Positions 50,101 to 59,219 of a DNA stretch of 64,000 nucleotides are shown here, in pieces. The notes below the pieces were generated by a model. The model had not been told where the DNA came from. It did no database searches and was given only the letters and a program-made list of their open reading frames with translations. A program made the translations under genes and the position numbers. Position 1 is the stretch's first letter. The number at the start of each line of letters is the position of its first letter. Origin of the DNA: JBBITI01 sp963735055 (GTDB lineage: Bacteria; Chloroflexota; Dehalococcoidia; Dehalococcoidales; UBA2162); NCBI GenBank assembly GCA_963735055.1, contig CAVTJN010000004.1, positions 372,001-436,000 on the forward strand, in the 5' to 3' direction.

Positions 50101-51360
50101 CTATGCCGGCCTGGGGAAGCGCCGGAAAATGAGCACCGAATTATGGCCGCCGAATCCGAATGAGTTGGACAGGGCGGTGTTTACGGTGGCTTTCCGCGCC
50201 ACGTTGGGCACGTAGTCCAGATCGCAGTCGGGGTCGGGATTCTCCAGATTGATGGTCGGCGGGATGATGCCGTTCAAGATGGTCTCGATGCAGATTCCCG
50301 CCTCGATGGCCCCGGCGCCGCCGATCAGGTGCCCCAGCATCGATTTGGTCGAGCTGATGGGGATCTTGTAGGCGCGCTCCCCGAAGACCGTCTTAATGGC
50401 TGCGGTCTCCATGCGGTCGTTCAGCAGGGTAGACGTGCCGTGGGCGTTGATATAGTCGATATCGGCCGCGGTCAATCCCCCCTTGCTCAATGCCAGTTGC
50501 ATGGCGCGGGCGGCGCCGTCACCGTTTTCCTCCGGCTGAGTCATATGGAACGCGTCGGCGGTGGCCCCGTAGGCGATGAGTTCCGCCATGATGTTAGCCC
50601 CTCGCCGTTCGGCATGGGTCAACGTCTCCATGATCAGGATGCAGGCTCCTTCGCTGATCACGAACCCGTCGCGCTGGGCATCGAAAGGACGTGAAGCCCG
50701 CTGCGGCTCATCGTTTCGTTCCGAAATCGCTTTGAGGGCATTGAAGGCGGTAATCCCCAACGGGTTCACAATCGCTTCGGCGCCACCGGCCAGAGCAGCC
50801 TCGGCATCCCCGCGCCGAAGCAGTTCAAAGGCAACCCCAATGGCGTCGGCGCTACTGGAACAAGCCGAGGTTGTGCACAGGTTCAGGCCTTTGATTCCCA
50901 GGGTGATTGAGACCTGGGCAGCTGCCATGTCCGAGATCATCATCGGCGCCAGAAATGGACTGACGCGGTCCGGGCCCTGCTCCACCAGCACCTTGGTCTG
51001 TTCGTAGAGTGTCGTCAGCCCGCCGATGCCGCTGCCCACCACCACCGCGATGTCACCATTGTTCGAGGCATCAACCTTCATCTTTCCGTGTTCCACCGCC
51101 TGAATGGCGGCGGCCACCCCGAGCTGCGCAAACCGGTCCATCCGGCGCGCTTCCTTGCGGCCCATGTAATTGGTGGGATCAAAGCCCTTCGCCTCACCGG
51201 CGAACTTGGTCGCATGCCGTGTGGCGTCAAAGAGTGTGATGCAGTCGATGCCGGACTTGCCGGCAATGAGTCCCTCCCACGTTGCAGCCATGGTCAAACC
51301 GAGCGGCGTCACGGCCCCAACGCCAGTGACAACCACTCTGTTGGTAGATGCGTTGTTCAA
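50101..51360 (-). CDS. fabF: Beta-ketoacyl-ACP synthase II (FabF)
   Basis: A 419-residue thiolase-fold enzyme. TTG 51360 was chosen because AGGAGG lies 4 bases upstream; an in-frame GTG at 51384 would add eight residues containing that site. RVVVTGVGAVTPLGLTMAAT starts the protein. The catalytic triad is Cys167 in TTSACSSSADAIG, His308 in NAHGTSTLLND and His345 in GHLIGGAGAIEA. It condenses acyl-ACP with malonyl-ACP in fatty acid elongation. No other fab genes are adjacent. It is divergent from mtaB, whose promoter lies within the same spacer. Confidence 0.95.
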   Translation of the reverse strand: MNNASTNRVVVTGVGAVTPLGLTMAATWEGLIAGKSGIDCITLFDATRHATKFAGEAKGFDPTNYMGRKEARRMDRFAQLGVAAAIQAVEHGKMKVDASNNGDIAVVVGSGIGGLTTLYEQTKVLVEQGPDRVSPFLAPMMISDMAAAQVSITLGIKGLNLCTTSACSSSADAIGVAFELLRRGDAEAALAGGAEAIVNPLGITAFNALKAISERNDEPQRASRPFDAQRDGFVISEGACILIMETLTHAERRGANIMAELIAYGATADAFHMTQPEENGDGAARAMQLALSKGGLTAADIDYINAHGTSTLLNDRMETAAIKTVFGERAYKIPISSTKSMLGHLIGGAGAIEAGICIETILNGIIPPTINLENPDPDCDLDYVPNVARKATVNTALSNSFGFGGHNSVLIFRRFPRPA

Positions 51361-51408
51361 TCGTCCTCCTGTCCCCTCCGCCACGGAATCCGGGGCGCCC
51401 GCGGATGT

Positions 51409-51438
51409 TTGCCTCTGGTGAATTCCTGCTAGTATAAT
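51409..51438 (+). promoter_or_regulatory. Promoter of mtaB
   Basis: TTGCCT (51409-51414), 18-base spacer and perfect TATAAT (51433-51438). The ATG at 51441 falls on the start site, so translation must begin downstream at 51540. Confidence 0.55.
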
Positions 51439-51539
51439 CGATGCTGGTGGGCTCAGTCAATCTCGGACAGGCTTGCTGGTCCCACCCAATCCATTCGCCG
51501 CGGCCTGCTGTCCGGCGCTCGTCCAACGACCCCATCCTG

Positions 51540-52772
51540 ATGAAGATCTTTCTGGAAACCCTTGGCTGTAAGCTGAACCAGGCCGAGACCGAGTCCCTGG
51601 CCTGGCAGTTCGCCGCGTCCGGTCATCATATCGTGGATAGCGTGACAGAGGCCGACGTCTTTATCATGAATACCTGTACCGTTACCGGTACTGCCGACGC
51701 CAAGGTGCGCCGCCGGCTGCGCGCTGCTCACCAGCGTAACCCTGATGCCTTCGTGGTTGCCACCGGCTGTTACGCCCAACGCGAGCCCGGTGCCCTCGCG
51801 GCGATATCCGGCGTGGGGCTTGTGGTATCCAATGCGGATAAACCCCTGCTGCCCGAGTTGTTGAATGAAGTAGTTCGCGGGGCGTCCTTGCGGCCCGCCG
51901 TTGAACCGGCCGAAGCAGTGGCGGCGATTCCCCCCGCCTCCCCGAGAACCCGGTCCTTCCTCAAGGTCCAGGACGGATGCCAGGGCGCCTGCGCCTATTG
52001 CGTGGTGCCTTTGGTGCGTAGCGAAGAGCGGAGTGTCCCTGCCGAAACCGTGCTCGCCGAAGTCCGCCACCGGCTGGCCCGGGGAATACGGGAGATTGTC
52101 TTGACCGGCACCGAAGTTGGCTCGTACGCCGATCGGGGACGCCATCTGAAGGACCTGCTTGGTGATATTCTGGCCGGTACCGGGATTACCCGGCTGCGGC
52201 TCTCCTCGGTGCAGCCGCAGGAGATATCCCCGGCCCTTCTGTCACTCTGGCGAGACTCGAGACTTTGTCCCCATTTTCATCTTTCTATCCAGAGCGGCAG
52301 CGACGCCACCCTTCGCGCCATGAGGCGGCGCTATTCGGTTTTTAACTACATACACGCGCTGTCGCTGATCCGGGAATCGGTGCCCCAGGCGGCGGTCACC
52401 ACCGACATCATCGTCGGCTTTCCCGGCGAGACCGACACCACGTTTGAAGAGAGCCTTCGCGTGTGCCGGGAACTACAGTTTGCCCGGATACACGTCTTTC
52501 CCTTCTCCCCCCGCCCCGGGACCGCGGCCGCTTCCTTTCCGGGCCGCGTCGATAGCCGGGTGGTGCGCGCCCGAACTAAACGGATGCTGTCACTGGCCGA
52601 AGAGAGTGCGCACAGCTTCCGCGTGGCCTTCCGGGGTCATACCCGGCCGGTGCTTTGGGAGCGCCGCGACGCCAGCGGCGCCTGGTCGGGCTTCACCGAC
52701 AACTATATTCCGGTGACGCTCCGCAGCGTAGAGAACCTCGAAAACTGCATCACCCCGTTTACCTTGCCGTAG
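51540..52772 (+). CDS. mtaB: tRNA t6A37 methylthiotransferase MtaB
   Basis: A 410-residue radical-SAM methylthiotransferase from ATG 51540; it has no clear Shine-Dalgarno, but the family N-terminus begins exactly there. MKIFLETLGCKLNQAETESL (first Cys), DVFIMNTCTVTGTADAKVR and VATGCYAQREPG supply the auxiliary cluster. FLKVQDGCQGACAYCVVPLV contains the radical-SAM CxxxCxxC. TDIIVGFPGETDTTFEE and IHVFPFSPRPGTAAAS follow, and a TRAM-like tail ends the protein. It adds a methylthio group to t6A at position 37 of tRNAs reading ANN codons. It is divergent from fabF. Confidence 0.93.
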   Translation: MKIFLETLGCKLNQAETESLAWQFAASGHHIVDSVTEADVFIMNTCTVTGTADAKVRRRLRAAHQRNPDAFVVATGCYAQREPGALAAISGVGLVVSNADKPLLPELLNEVVRGASLRPAVEPAEAVAAIPPASPRTRSFLKVQDGCQGACAYCVVPLVRSEERSVPAETVLAEVRHRLARGIREIVLTGTEVGSYADRGRHLKDLLGDILAGTGITRLRLSSVQPQEISPALLSLWRDSRLCPHFHLSIQSGSDATLRAMRRRYSVFNYIHALSLIRESVPQAAVTTDIIVGFPGETDTTFEESLRVCRELQFARIHVFPFSPRPGTAAASFPGRVDSRVVRARTKRMLSLAEESAHSFRVAFRGHTRPVLWERRDASGAWSGFTDNYIPVTLRSVENLENCITPFTLP

Positions 52773-52952
52773 ACGGCAGAGTGGCCGTCGGTTTGTCCGT
52801 CATACCAGCTGCGGAGTTTCTGTTGTCAGGATCCCCCGTGGTCCGTCATACCCGCGCCGTTGGGATCCTATCCGTCGGATTCCATGATGGAATGGCAACT
52901 CTGTTGTCTGACTGCTGACAGCTGGCAGACGACCGCTGACCGCTGCCAATGC

Positions 52953-52981
52953 TTGATTTCCATGCATCTTTTGGCTATTGT
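52953..52981 (+). promoter_or_regulatory. Possible promoter of the 53019 gene
   Basis: TTGATT (52953-52958), 17-base spacer and TATTGT (52976-52981), 38 bases before the ATG. Confidence 0.4.
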
Positions 52982-53018
52982 ATTCTTTGTCCCGGGATTC
53001 GACTTTGAGGAGGACTCC

Positions 53019-53786
53019 ATGTTCCAGATCATGCTCACGCCGGCGGCGGGAAAGCGCCTGATCGGCAAAGGGATGGCTGCCCACCCAGCAATTAAGGCTG
53101 CTCTCAAGAGCGGCACCATCGTCATTGTGGCCGGGACCACGAACGGCTACGTCGCCGAGGAGATTCTGAGCTCGATAGCGCAGATGGCTAATTTCTCGCG
53201 GAAGCGGTTCTTCCGGGGTGTCAGCCTTCCCCCGGCGTACCGGACTACCGACCAGGGGCGTCTGGCCGACGAGAGCGGCTTCAAGGGAGATGTCGTGATC
53301 ACGAACGGGGCCCTGATCCCCAACAAGACCATTGAGGATGCTGCAGATGCTCTGAAAGAAGGCGACGTCATTGTCAAGGGGGGCAACGCCCTCGACACCG
53401 CGGATAAGCGGGTCGCTGTGCTCATTGGCAATCCGACCGGCGGCACGGTACTGGTGGCCTTGCGGGCGGCCATCGGGAAGCGGGTGCGTCTCATAATGCC
53501 CATCGGACTGGAAAAACGTGTGCCCGGCAACATCGATGAACTGGCGGCCAGGATCAATGCCCCGGGAGCCCAGGGGCTGCGCCTCATGCCGGCCCCGGGC
53601 GAAGCTTTCACCGAGATCGACGCTCTGGCGGTACTGACCGGGGCCAGCGCCGAGATGGTCGCCGCCGGCGGGGTTAGTGGGGCGGAGGGGGCGGTCTGGT
53701 TGGCCGTCAGCGGCACTCCGGAGGCAGAGCGCCGGGCCGAGGAGTTGTTGAAGACAGTGGTGGGCGAGGTGGGGTTTTTGGTCTAG
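53019..53786 (+). CDS. Conserved-looking hypothetical protein, Rossmann-like
   Basis: A 255-residue protein from ATG 53019 (GAGGAGG 6 bases upstream); earlier in-frame codons read through a repetitive spacer and were excluded. It opens MFQIMLTPAAGKRLIGKGMA, followed by TIVIVAGTTNGYVAEEIL, FKGDVVITNGALIPNKTIED, DVIVKGGNALDTADKRVAVL and a Gly-rich IGNPTGGTVLVALRAAIG. Repeated small-residue beta turns suggest an alpha/beta enzyme binding a phosphate or nucleotide, but no catalytic motif is recognised. It lies directly upstream of homoserine dehydrogenase, which has its own promoter. It is cytoplasmic. Confidence 0.8.
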   Translation: MFQIMLTPAAGKRLIGKGMAAHPAIKAALKSGTIVIVAGTTNGYVAEEILSSIAQMANFSRKRFFRGVSLPPAYRTTDQGRLADESGFKGDVVITNGALIPNKTIEDAADALKEGDVIVKGGNALDTADKRVAVLIGNPTGGTVLVALRAAIGKRVRLIMPIGLEKRVPGNIDELAARINAPGAQGLRLMPAPGEAFTEIDALAVLTGASAEMVAAGGVSGAEGAVWLAVSGTPEAERRAEELLKTVVGEVGFLV

Positions 53787-53804
53787 TCGGCCGGCTTTTC
53801 CCGT

Positions 53805-53833
53805 TTGACATGGTTATTCTTGGACGATAATAT
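53805..53833 (+). promoter_or_regulatory. Promoter of homoserine dehydrogenase
   Basis: Perfect TTGACA (53805-53810) followed by GATAAT (53826-53831, spacer 15) or TAATAT (53828-53833, spacer 17). Confidence 0.6.
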
Positions 53834-53876
53834 TGCCTGAAGCTGAGAGTCGGGTCTTTCAGTCGAGGAGAGTGCT

Positions 53877-55175
53877 ATGGTTGATCCCAGGTCTTCCAGG
53901 TCAAGAACGAATACAAAAACGAAAAAGGTGGCGGTGATCGGCTTCGGGACGATCGGCACCGGCGTTGTGGATCTGTTGTACCACCGGGGCGTGCCCGGAC
54001 TGGAGTTGGTCAGGGTCGTCGACAAGGACCTGGACCGGAAACGCCCGGTTACCGTGCCTCCCGGTATGCTCGTGCCCGACCTGAAAGCCGCTACCGACGA
54101 CCCCGCGGTTGACATCGTGGTCGAGCTCATGGGGGGCATCGAACCCGCTAAGACGGTCCTGTTGACGTCGCTCAAGAACGGCAAGGACGTCGTCACCGCC
54201 AACAAGAAGCTGCTGGCGAAAGAAGGCAGCGATATTTTTCAGGCCGCCGCCACGCTGGGCCGTAAGGTCGGCTTCCGGGCCAGCTTCGTCGGTGCGCACC
54301 TGCTGATCCACGAGTTCCGCCAGGCGAAGGCGATGGGCCGCCGGTTCCAGAAGATCCAGGCCATTCTGAATGGCACTTCCAACTATGTCCTCTCCACCAT
54401 GAGCCGGGAAGGTAAGAGCTTCGAAGAGGCATTGAAGGAGGCTCAAGCCAAGGGCTTTGCCGAGTTTGACCCTTCCGATGATATCGATGGCCTGGACACG
54501 GCCAGCAAGGTGCGTATTCTGCTCGGCCTGATCGCCGATTCATTTCACACCGTTGGCCCCTTCCCGCTGGAAGGAATCAGGGGTATCGCCGCCCAGGATA
54601 TCCAGTACGCCGCCGAGCTTGGCTATACCGTCAAACTGGTCGGTGTCATCGAACAGGATGAAGGAGTCTTCAACGTCAGCGTTCGCCCGGCGCTGGTGCC
54701 TGCTGTGTCCCTCCTCGGGTCGCTTCAGGGAGCGATGAACGGCATAGAACTCGAGGACGACTATAGTGTGGTCGCCGGGATGGTGGCTCCGGGGGCGGGC
54801 ACCTACCCGACGGCGGAGTCGGTGATCAAGGACCTCCTTGATATTGTTGAGGGACGGCCGATGCCGGCGCCCGCGTCCGCCGAGCTCATTCCGCTGGGCC
54901 CGCCTGAAGAAATCCAGCGACGCTTCTACCTCAGGTTCAGCGTGCTTGACCAGGCCGGGGTGCTCGCCCAGATCTGCAACATATTCTGGCAGCACAACAT
55001 CAGCATTGCCGCCGTCATCCAGAAAGAAGCCGTTTCCGCGGAGTCGGTCCCGGTGGTCATCACCACCCACCTGGCCAGAGAGGGCGACCTTCAGGCGGCG
55101 ATCGAGCAAGTGGACCGCATGGAATTTGTCAAAGCGAAGACGAAGGTGATGCGGATCCTTCGGGCGGAGACGTAG
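53877..55175 (+). CDS. hom: Homoserine dehydrogenase with C-terminal ACT domain
   Basis: A 432-residue protein with GAGGAG before its ATG. Residues 16-40 hold the NAD(P) fold (KKVAVIGFGTIGTGVVDLLY). VVELMGGIEPAKTVLL and DVVTANKKLLAKEG follow, then the catalytic domain signature AILNGTSNYVLSTM and AKGFAEFDPSDDIDGLDTAS. An ACT domain (about 350-430, YLRFSVLDQAGVLAQICNIF) provides feedback control, typically by threonine. It reduces aspartate semialdehyde to homoserine on the Thr/Met/Ile route. A basic, Ser/Lys-rich N-terminal stretch of 15 residues is extra. A strong terminator follows at 55216. Confidence 0.95.
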   Translation: MVDPRSSRSRTNTKTKKVAVIGFGTIGTGVVDLLYHRGVPGLELVRVVDKDLDRKRPVTVPPGMLVPDLKAATDDPAVDIVVELMGGIEPAKTVLLTSLKNGKDVVTANKKLLAKEGSDIFQAAATLGRKVGFRASFVGAHLLIHEFRQAKAMGRRFQKIQAILNGTSNYVLSTMSREGKSFEEALKEAQAKGFAEFDPSDDIDGLDTASKVRILLGLIADSFHTVGPFPLEGIRGIAAQDIQYAAELGYTVKLVGVIEQDEGVFNVSVRPALVPAVSLLGSLQGAMNGIELEDDYSVVAGMVAPGAGTYPTAESVIKDLLDIVEGRPMPAPASAELIPLGPPEEIQRRFYLRFSVLDQAGVLAQICNIFWQHNISIAAVIQKEAVSAESVPVVITTHLAREGDLQAAIEQVDRMEFVKAKTKVMRILRAET

Positions 55176-55215
55176 GCCGGCGAATCGGTCGACCTTCCAG
55201 GTTCGAATATTGCAC

Positions 55216-55254
55216 AGAGCGAGTCCCGACCGGGTCGGGACTCGCTCTTCGTTT
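55216..55254. terminator. Strong terminator between convergent genes
   Basis: AGAGCGAGTCCCGAC (55216-55230) pairs perfectly with GTCGGGACTCGCTCT (55234-55248), followed by TCGTTTG. It ends homoserine dehydrogenase and possibly the convergent surface-protein gene. Confidence 0.85.
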
Positions 55255-55294
55255 GCACTACGCTCTAATGGCTGTCAGCCAACTGCCGATCTCG

Positions 55295-57343
55295 CTATGA
55301 CGGTTGCCCGTGCTCGTCCAACCTGGTCGTCGGTGGTCTGGCGGAGGTGCGGCGGCCGAGCCAGAAGGCAAACAGCAGGATGATCAGGGCGCCAAGGCCG
55401 ACCAGTGTCCAGATGGCCCACACCGGGAAAGGAGAGCCGACGGTAAATGACCGGGCATTCGACCATGCGCCTTCGTTTGATGCGCCATCGATGGCCCGGA
55501 CCCGCCAGTAATCCGGCTTGTCCTTCTTGGTCGGTTTGAGTTTCTCCTCTTTCGTGAGTGTGTATTGGGAAGCGGTCATGTTCGTCTTCTCAAGGAGTAT
55601 TGAACTGAACCCGCTGTCGCCCCCGATCTGGAAGACGTAGGTTACGCCGCTCGGGTCGGTGACTGGAGACCAGGTGAATGTTCCTTCGTTCTTGAGTCTC
55701 GAACCGGCAATCGGTTCGACCTGGGTTGGGGCCGGGGGTGGGGTGGCCTCCATGAAGAATGCCATGGCCAGATTGTTGAGACCATCGCTCACCGTGATGG
55801 TGTGCTGTCCGGCCTTGCTGGCCGGGGCATTGAAGGTCACCGAAAACTTCGCATCGGCGCCGACCGAACCGGTGGCGATCTGCTTGTTGTCGTAGGCGAC
55901 CGTCAGCGAGCCGCTGGGCTTGAATCCGACGCCGCTCACTGTGATCGCCCCACCTACGTTCCCCGGGGCCGTGGCCGAGGTAACGGGGGTTATCGCGGCG
56001 CTGGTGGTAACGGTGAAGTCCAGGTCTTTCGAGTTGGCGCCATCAGTTGCCCGGATCTTGTAGGCGCCGGCCGCTTTGGCAGGGGCGTCGAAGCTGATCG
56101 TGAAGCTGCCTTTGGCATCAGAGGTCCCGGCCTTGGCCAGGACACTGTCGAAGAGGACGGTGACAGCCGCGTTGGCTAGGTAGCCCGAGCCCGTGACCGT
56201 GATCTTTGTCCCCACGAAGCCGCCGGGTGGGGTAGATGCCGCGGTGGGGCTGACCGTGAAATTCTTGGATGAGGTGCTGACGCTGTCGGCCGCGGTGACC
56301 GCATGGGGGCCCGATGCCGAAGCCGGAACGTCGAACGTTGCACTGAAACTGCCCTTGGCATCGGTGGTGACCGGCGATGTTGACGCGGCCGCCCCGTCAT
56401 AGTTCAGGGCGATCGTTTCGCTCGCCCTGAAGCCGGTGCCGGTCACGGTTACCTTGGTGGCGATCGGGCCGGTCGCCGGGGTAATGGCGAACGCGAGGAT
56501 CGTATTCAAGGTGACCGAGAAGCTGTTGGCTGACGCATCCTGCGCTCTTAATGTGTGGACGCCGGAGGGGCTTGGGGGCATGGCAAAACTGGACAGGTTG
56601 AAGCTTCCGACGCTGTCCGTCGTTGTTGAAAGGACGACGACCTCGTCGAAGTAGATGGTGACTGCCTGGCTGGGACCAAAACCCCGCCCGGTCACGGCCA
56701 GGGGGGTGCCGACCGCGGCATCAGTCGGGGTTACGGTCATTTTCTGCGAGATGACGAACGTGGCCACCGTCGAATCGCCGTAGGCATCGTTGCCCCTGAT
56801 GGTGTGGGTGCCCCACTGGGCCGCGGGAATTGTCAGGGCAGCGCTGATTGTTCCCACCGATGAGGATGTTGTTGACAGAATGGTGTTGCCGTCGAAGTAG
56901 ACTGTGACCGCTGAACTGGCGGCAAAGCCGGCGCCACTCAGGGTGATCTGGTCACCGACGTACCCCGAGTTGGCACTTAGCAGTACCGCCGGAGTCACGT
57001 AGAATGACTGGGGGTTAGTGGTCGTGTCGCCGAGGTTTGTTGTTACCGACACCGCAAAAGTGCCGCGCGGCGCCGAAGCAGGGACCACGAAGCTGCAGCC
57101 GATAAGGGCGCCCGTGGCGTTGACCGAGCCCGTGGTGGCAATCGGCGTTCCCGCCCATACCACGGACGGGGCGCCGCCCAGCAAAAATCCGGTGCCCGTA
57201 ACGGCCACCGTGGTGCCGGGCGATCCAGTCAACTGCGAGAGTGCTATCGTTCCGGCCGCGGCCAGTGCCGGCGAGGCCGGGACCAGTCCGATTGTGACCA
57301 GGACCATGGTTGTGATCAGTACGCGGAGGATCCTGTAACGCAT
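55295..57343 (-). CDS. Secreted IPT/TIG-repeat surface protein with C-terminal membrane anchor
   Basis: A 682-residue exported protein (GGAGGT 10 bases before the ATG). Residues 1-29 are a Sec signal peptide ending ASPALAAAG. Six Ig-like IPT/TIG repeats follow, each of about 85-90 residues with G-x-x-V-T-V-T-G-x-G-F and Y-x-G-x-x cores (for example TKVTVTGTGFRASETIALNY and TKITVTGSGYLANAAVTVLF). Next comes an FnIII-like domain (about 535-635) with TFTWSPVTDPSGVTYVFQI and DYWRVRAIDGASNEG. The C-terminus has one membrane helix (WAIWTLVGLGALIILLFAFW) and a basic tail. It is probably a cell-surface stalk or adhesin. There is no sortase motif. The repeats are similar enough to suggest recent internal duplication. 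Confidence 0.88.
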   Translation of the reverse strand: MRYRILRVLITTMVLVTIGLVPASPALAAAGTIALSQLTGSPGTTVAVTGTGFLLGGAPSVVWAGTPIATTGSVNATGALIGCSFVVPASAPRGTFAVSVTTNLGDTTTNPQSFYVTPAVLLSANSGYVGDQITLSGAGFAASSAVTVYFDGNTILSTTSSSVGTISAALTIPAAQWGTHTIRGNDAYGDSTVATFVISQKMTVTPTDAAVGTPLAVTGRGFGPSQAVTIYFDEVVVLSTTTDSVGSFNLSSFAMPPSPSGVHTLRAQDASANSFSVTLNTILAFAITPATGPIATKVTVTGTGFRASETIALNYDGAAASTSPVTTDAKGSFSATFDVPASASGPHAVTAADSVSTSSKNFTVSPTAASTPPGGFVGTKITVTGSGYLANAAVTVLFDSVLAKAGTSDAKGSFTISFDAPAKAAGAYKIRATDGANSKDLDFTVTTSAAITPVTSATAPGNVGGAITVSGVGFKPSGSLTVAYDNKQIATGSVGADAKFSVTFNAPASKAGQHTITVSDGLNNLAMAFFMEATPPPAPTQVEPIAGSRLKNEGTFTWSPVTDPSGVTYVFQIGGDSGFSSILLEKTNMTASQYTLTKEEKLKPTKKDKPDYWRVRAIDGASNEGAWSNARSFTVGSPFPVWAIWTLVGLGALIILLFAFWLGRRTSARPPTTRLDEHGQPS

Positions 57344-57552
57344 GGCGTGTCCACCTCCAGTAATCCGTAATCCCAGATATGGGGATCAGGCTGATTTGGG
57401 CTTAATCATAATGCAGCACATGCCTCCTGTCAATCAACTCGAGGCTCTCCCGCCGGCCGTCGGGGTCCGGAAGGGAACTGCTGCCTCGATGATATTACAG
57501 GATTGTTAAGAGATCGTTAAGGCCCGTTGTGCCTGACCAGGAGGCCGTGCGA

Positions 57553-57581
57553 TTGACGCCAAATAGGCGTTCTGGTATCAT
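57553..57581 (+). promoter_or_regulatory. tRNA-Val promoter
   Basis: TTGACG (57553-57558), 17-base spacer and TATCAT (57576-57581) with an extended TG, 13 bases before the tRNA. Confidence 0.8.
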
Positions 57582-57594
57582 TCCTATTACTTTC

Positions 57595-57671
57595 GGGCGG
57601 TTAGCTCAGTTGGTTAGAGCACTGCGTTGACATCGCAGAGGTCACTGGTTCGAGCCCAGTATCGCCCACCA
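57595..57671 (+). tRNA. trnV: tRNA-Val (anticodon GAC)
   Basis: The cloverleaf is complete: acceptor GGGCGGT with ATCGCCC, D stem GCTC with GAGC, anticodon stem CTGCG with CGCAG around loop TTGACAT (anticodon GAC), and T stem ACTGG with CCAGT around TTCGAGC. CCA is encoded at 57669-57671. Confidence 0.97.
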
Positions 57672-57864
57672 TGGCTCACCGTGACACGAAACGGCTCACT
57701 ATCGTAAATGGCCCGCCCTCCATCACGGGAGGTACCGACGCTCGGTCCGCTCCCCAACCACGCGAACCCCTGGCCCACCCCAAATTGACTATGGTTTTGT
57801 CAGCAACTAGAATATCTCTTTAGCCGCGCGGCGGCTCGCACTGAGTCTGGATCGGGAGGAGACG

Positions 57865-59130
57865 TTGTACCGCAGAACGACGATGCCAAATGGATTGCGC
57901 GTGGTGACGGCAACCATGCCCCATACCCGCTCAGTGGCCATGGGAATCTTCGTAGGGGTCGGCTCCAGGTACGAGACCGGCCCGCAGGCAGGGATTTCCC
58001 ATTTTATCGAACACATGTGCTTCAAAGGTACCGACCGTAGAAAAACGCCCGCCGAAATCTCGGCGGCGATCGAGGGCGTGGGGGGGATTCTCAACGCCGG
58101 TACCGACAAAGAAATGACGGTCTACTGGTGCAAAGTCGCGAAGCCGCATCTTACACTGGCTCTGGACGTCCTGGTCGATATGCTCACGAATTCGCGGTTC
58201 GACACCACCGACGTGGAACGGGAACGGCAGGTGATCGTTGAAGAGATAAGGATGACCAAGGATACGCCCTCGCAGGAAGTGGGCCTGATTTACGACGAAC
58301 TCATGTGGCCGGACCACCCGCTGGGCAAGGATACGGCCGGATCCATGGAGTCGGTTACCGCGGTAACAAGGGACATGTTGCTCGATTTCATGAAGACGAA
58401 CTACTCACCTTCGAACACGGTGGTCGCCATTTCCGGGGGTATTGAGCACGAAACCGCGTTGGATACCGTGGGCCATGCTTTTGACGGTTGGAACGGAAGA
58501 GGGCGCAAGCCGGATTACGCGGCATTTGTGGAGAAGACGAATCCAAGGATAAGGATCGAGAAGCGGGACACCGAGCAGGCTCATTTCTGCCTGGGGCTAC
58601 CCGGACTGTCGTTGTTCGATCCCAAGCGGTTCGTCATCGACATGCTGAATGTGATCCTCGGCGAAGGTATGAGCAGCCGCCTTTTCGTGGAAATCCGCGA
58701 CAATCTAGGGCTGGCATACAGCATCTACAGCTATGTCGACCACCTTCTCGACTCAGGCGCGCTGACTGTATGCGCCGGCGTCGAGCCGGGCAACCTTCGA
58801 AAGACGGTCACGGCCACCATGGAACAACTGGCGATGTTCAAGGATGAGACCGTATCGGATACCGAGCTCGCCAAGGCCAAGGAATTGTCAAAGGGACGAT
58901 TGCTGCTGAGAATGGAAGACAGCCGGAATGTCAACGGCTGGGTGGGCGGCCAGGAAATACTGACGAACAAGATACTCACCGTGGATGAGGCGGTTGAGAT
59001 TGTCGACTCCGTTACCGCCGAGCAGATAAGGGATGTTGCCCGTGAACTGCTGGTGGGCGAGCGCCTCAGGATGGCGGTGGTGGGGCCGATCGACAAGGAC
59101 GAGCCGCTCCAGGAACTGCTAAGACTTTAG
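57865..59130 (+). CDS. M16-family zinc metallopeptidase (processing protease)
   Basis: A 421-residue protein from TTG 57865 (GGGAGGAGACG directly upstream). MPNGLRVVTATMPHTRSVAM opens the first domain. The inverted zinc motif HFIEH (His46, Glu49, His50) is followed by Glu126/127 in VIVEEIRM, fitting HxxEHx(76)E. The second domain has IYSYVDHLLDSGALTVCAGV and ENSRNV-type helices (MEDSRNVNGWVGGQE). Members clip peptides or signal fragments in the cytoplasm; no signal peptide is present. A strong terminator follows. It lies after tRNA-Val and before the convergent groEL. Confidence 0.94.
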   Translation: MYRRTTMPNGLRVVTATMPHTRSVAMGIFVGVGSRYETGPQAGISHFIEHMCFKGTDRRKTPAEISAAIEGVGGILNAGTDKEMTVYWCKVAKPHLTLALDVLVDMLTNSRFDTTDVERERQVIVEEIRMTKDTPSQEVGLIYDELMWPDHPLGKDTAGSMESVTAVTRDMLLDFMKTNYSPSNTVVAISGGIEHETALDTVGHAFDGWNGRGRKPDYAAFVEKTNPRIRIEKRDTEQAHFCLGLPGLSLFDPKRFVIDMLNVILGEGMSSRLFVEIRDNLGLAYSIYSYVDHLLDSGALTVCAGVEPGNLRKTVTATMEQLAMFKDETVSDTELAKAKELSKGRLLLRMEDSRNVNGWVGGQEILTNKILTVDEAVEIVDSVTAEQIRDVARELLVGERLRMAVVGPIDKDEPLQELLRL

Positions 59131-59152
59131 CTCTCCTGAACCTCCAAATAAT

Positions 59153-59187
59153 AGAGGGCCCCGGCATATGCCGGGGCCCTCTCGTTT
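59153..59187. terminator. Bidirectional terminator between M16 protease and groEL
   Basis: AGAGGGCCCCGGC (59153-59165) pairs with GCCGGGGCCCTCT (59170-59182) around ATAT, followed by CGTTT. Confidence 0.85.
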
Positions 59188-59219
59188 ACCTTGGTTTCAG
59201 ACGTTCGCTAGATCCAGAT

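Noticed and set aside
51441..51539. Upstream ATG start for mtaB at 51441
   Set aside because: It lies three bases after a -10 box, at the predicted transcription start, and the added 33 residues are not part of the family.
52860..53018. N-terminal extension of the 53019 protein
   Set aside because: The extension crosses a repetitive CTGACAGCTGGCAG-type spacer, is Cys/Trp-rich and lacks a ribosome site, whereas 53019 has GAGGAGG.
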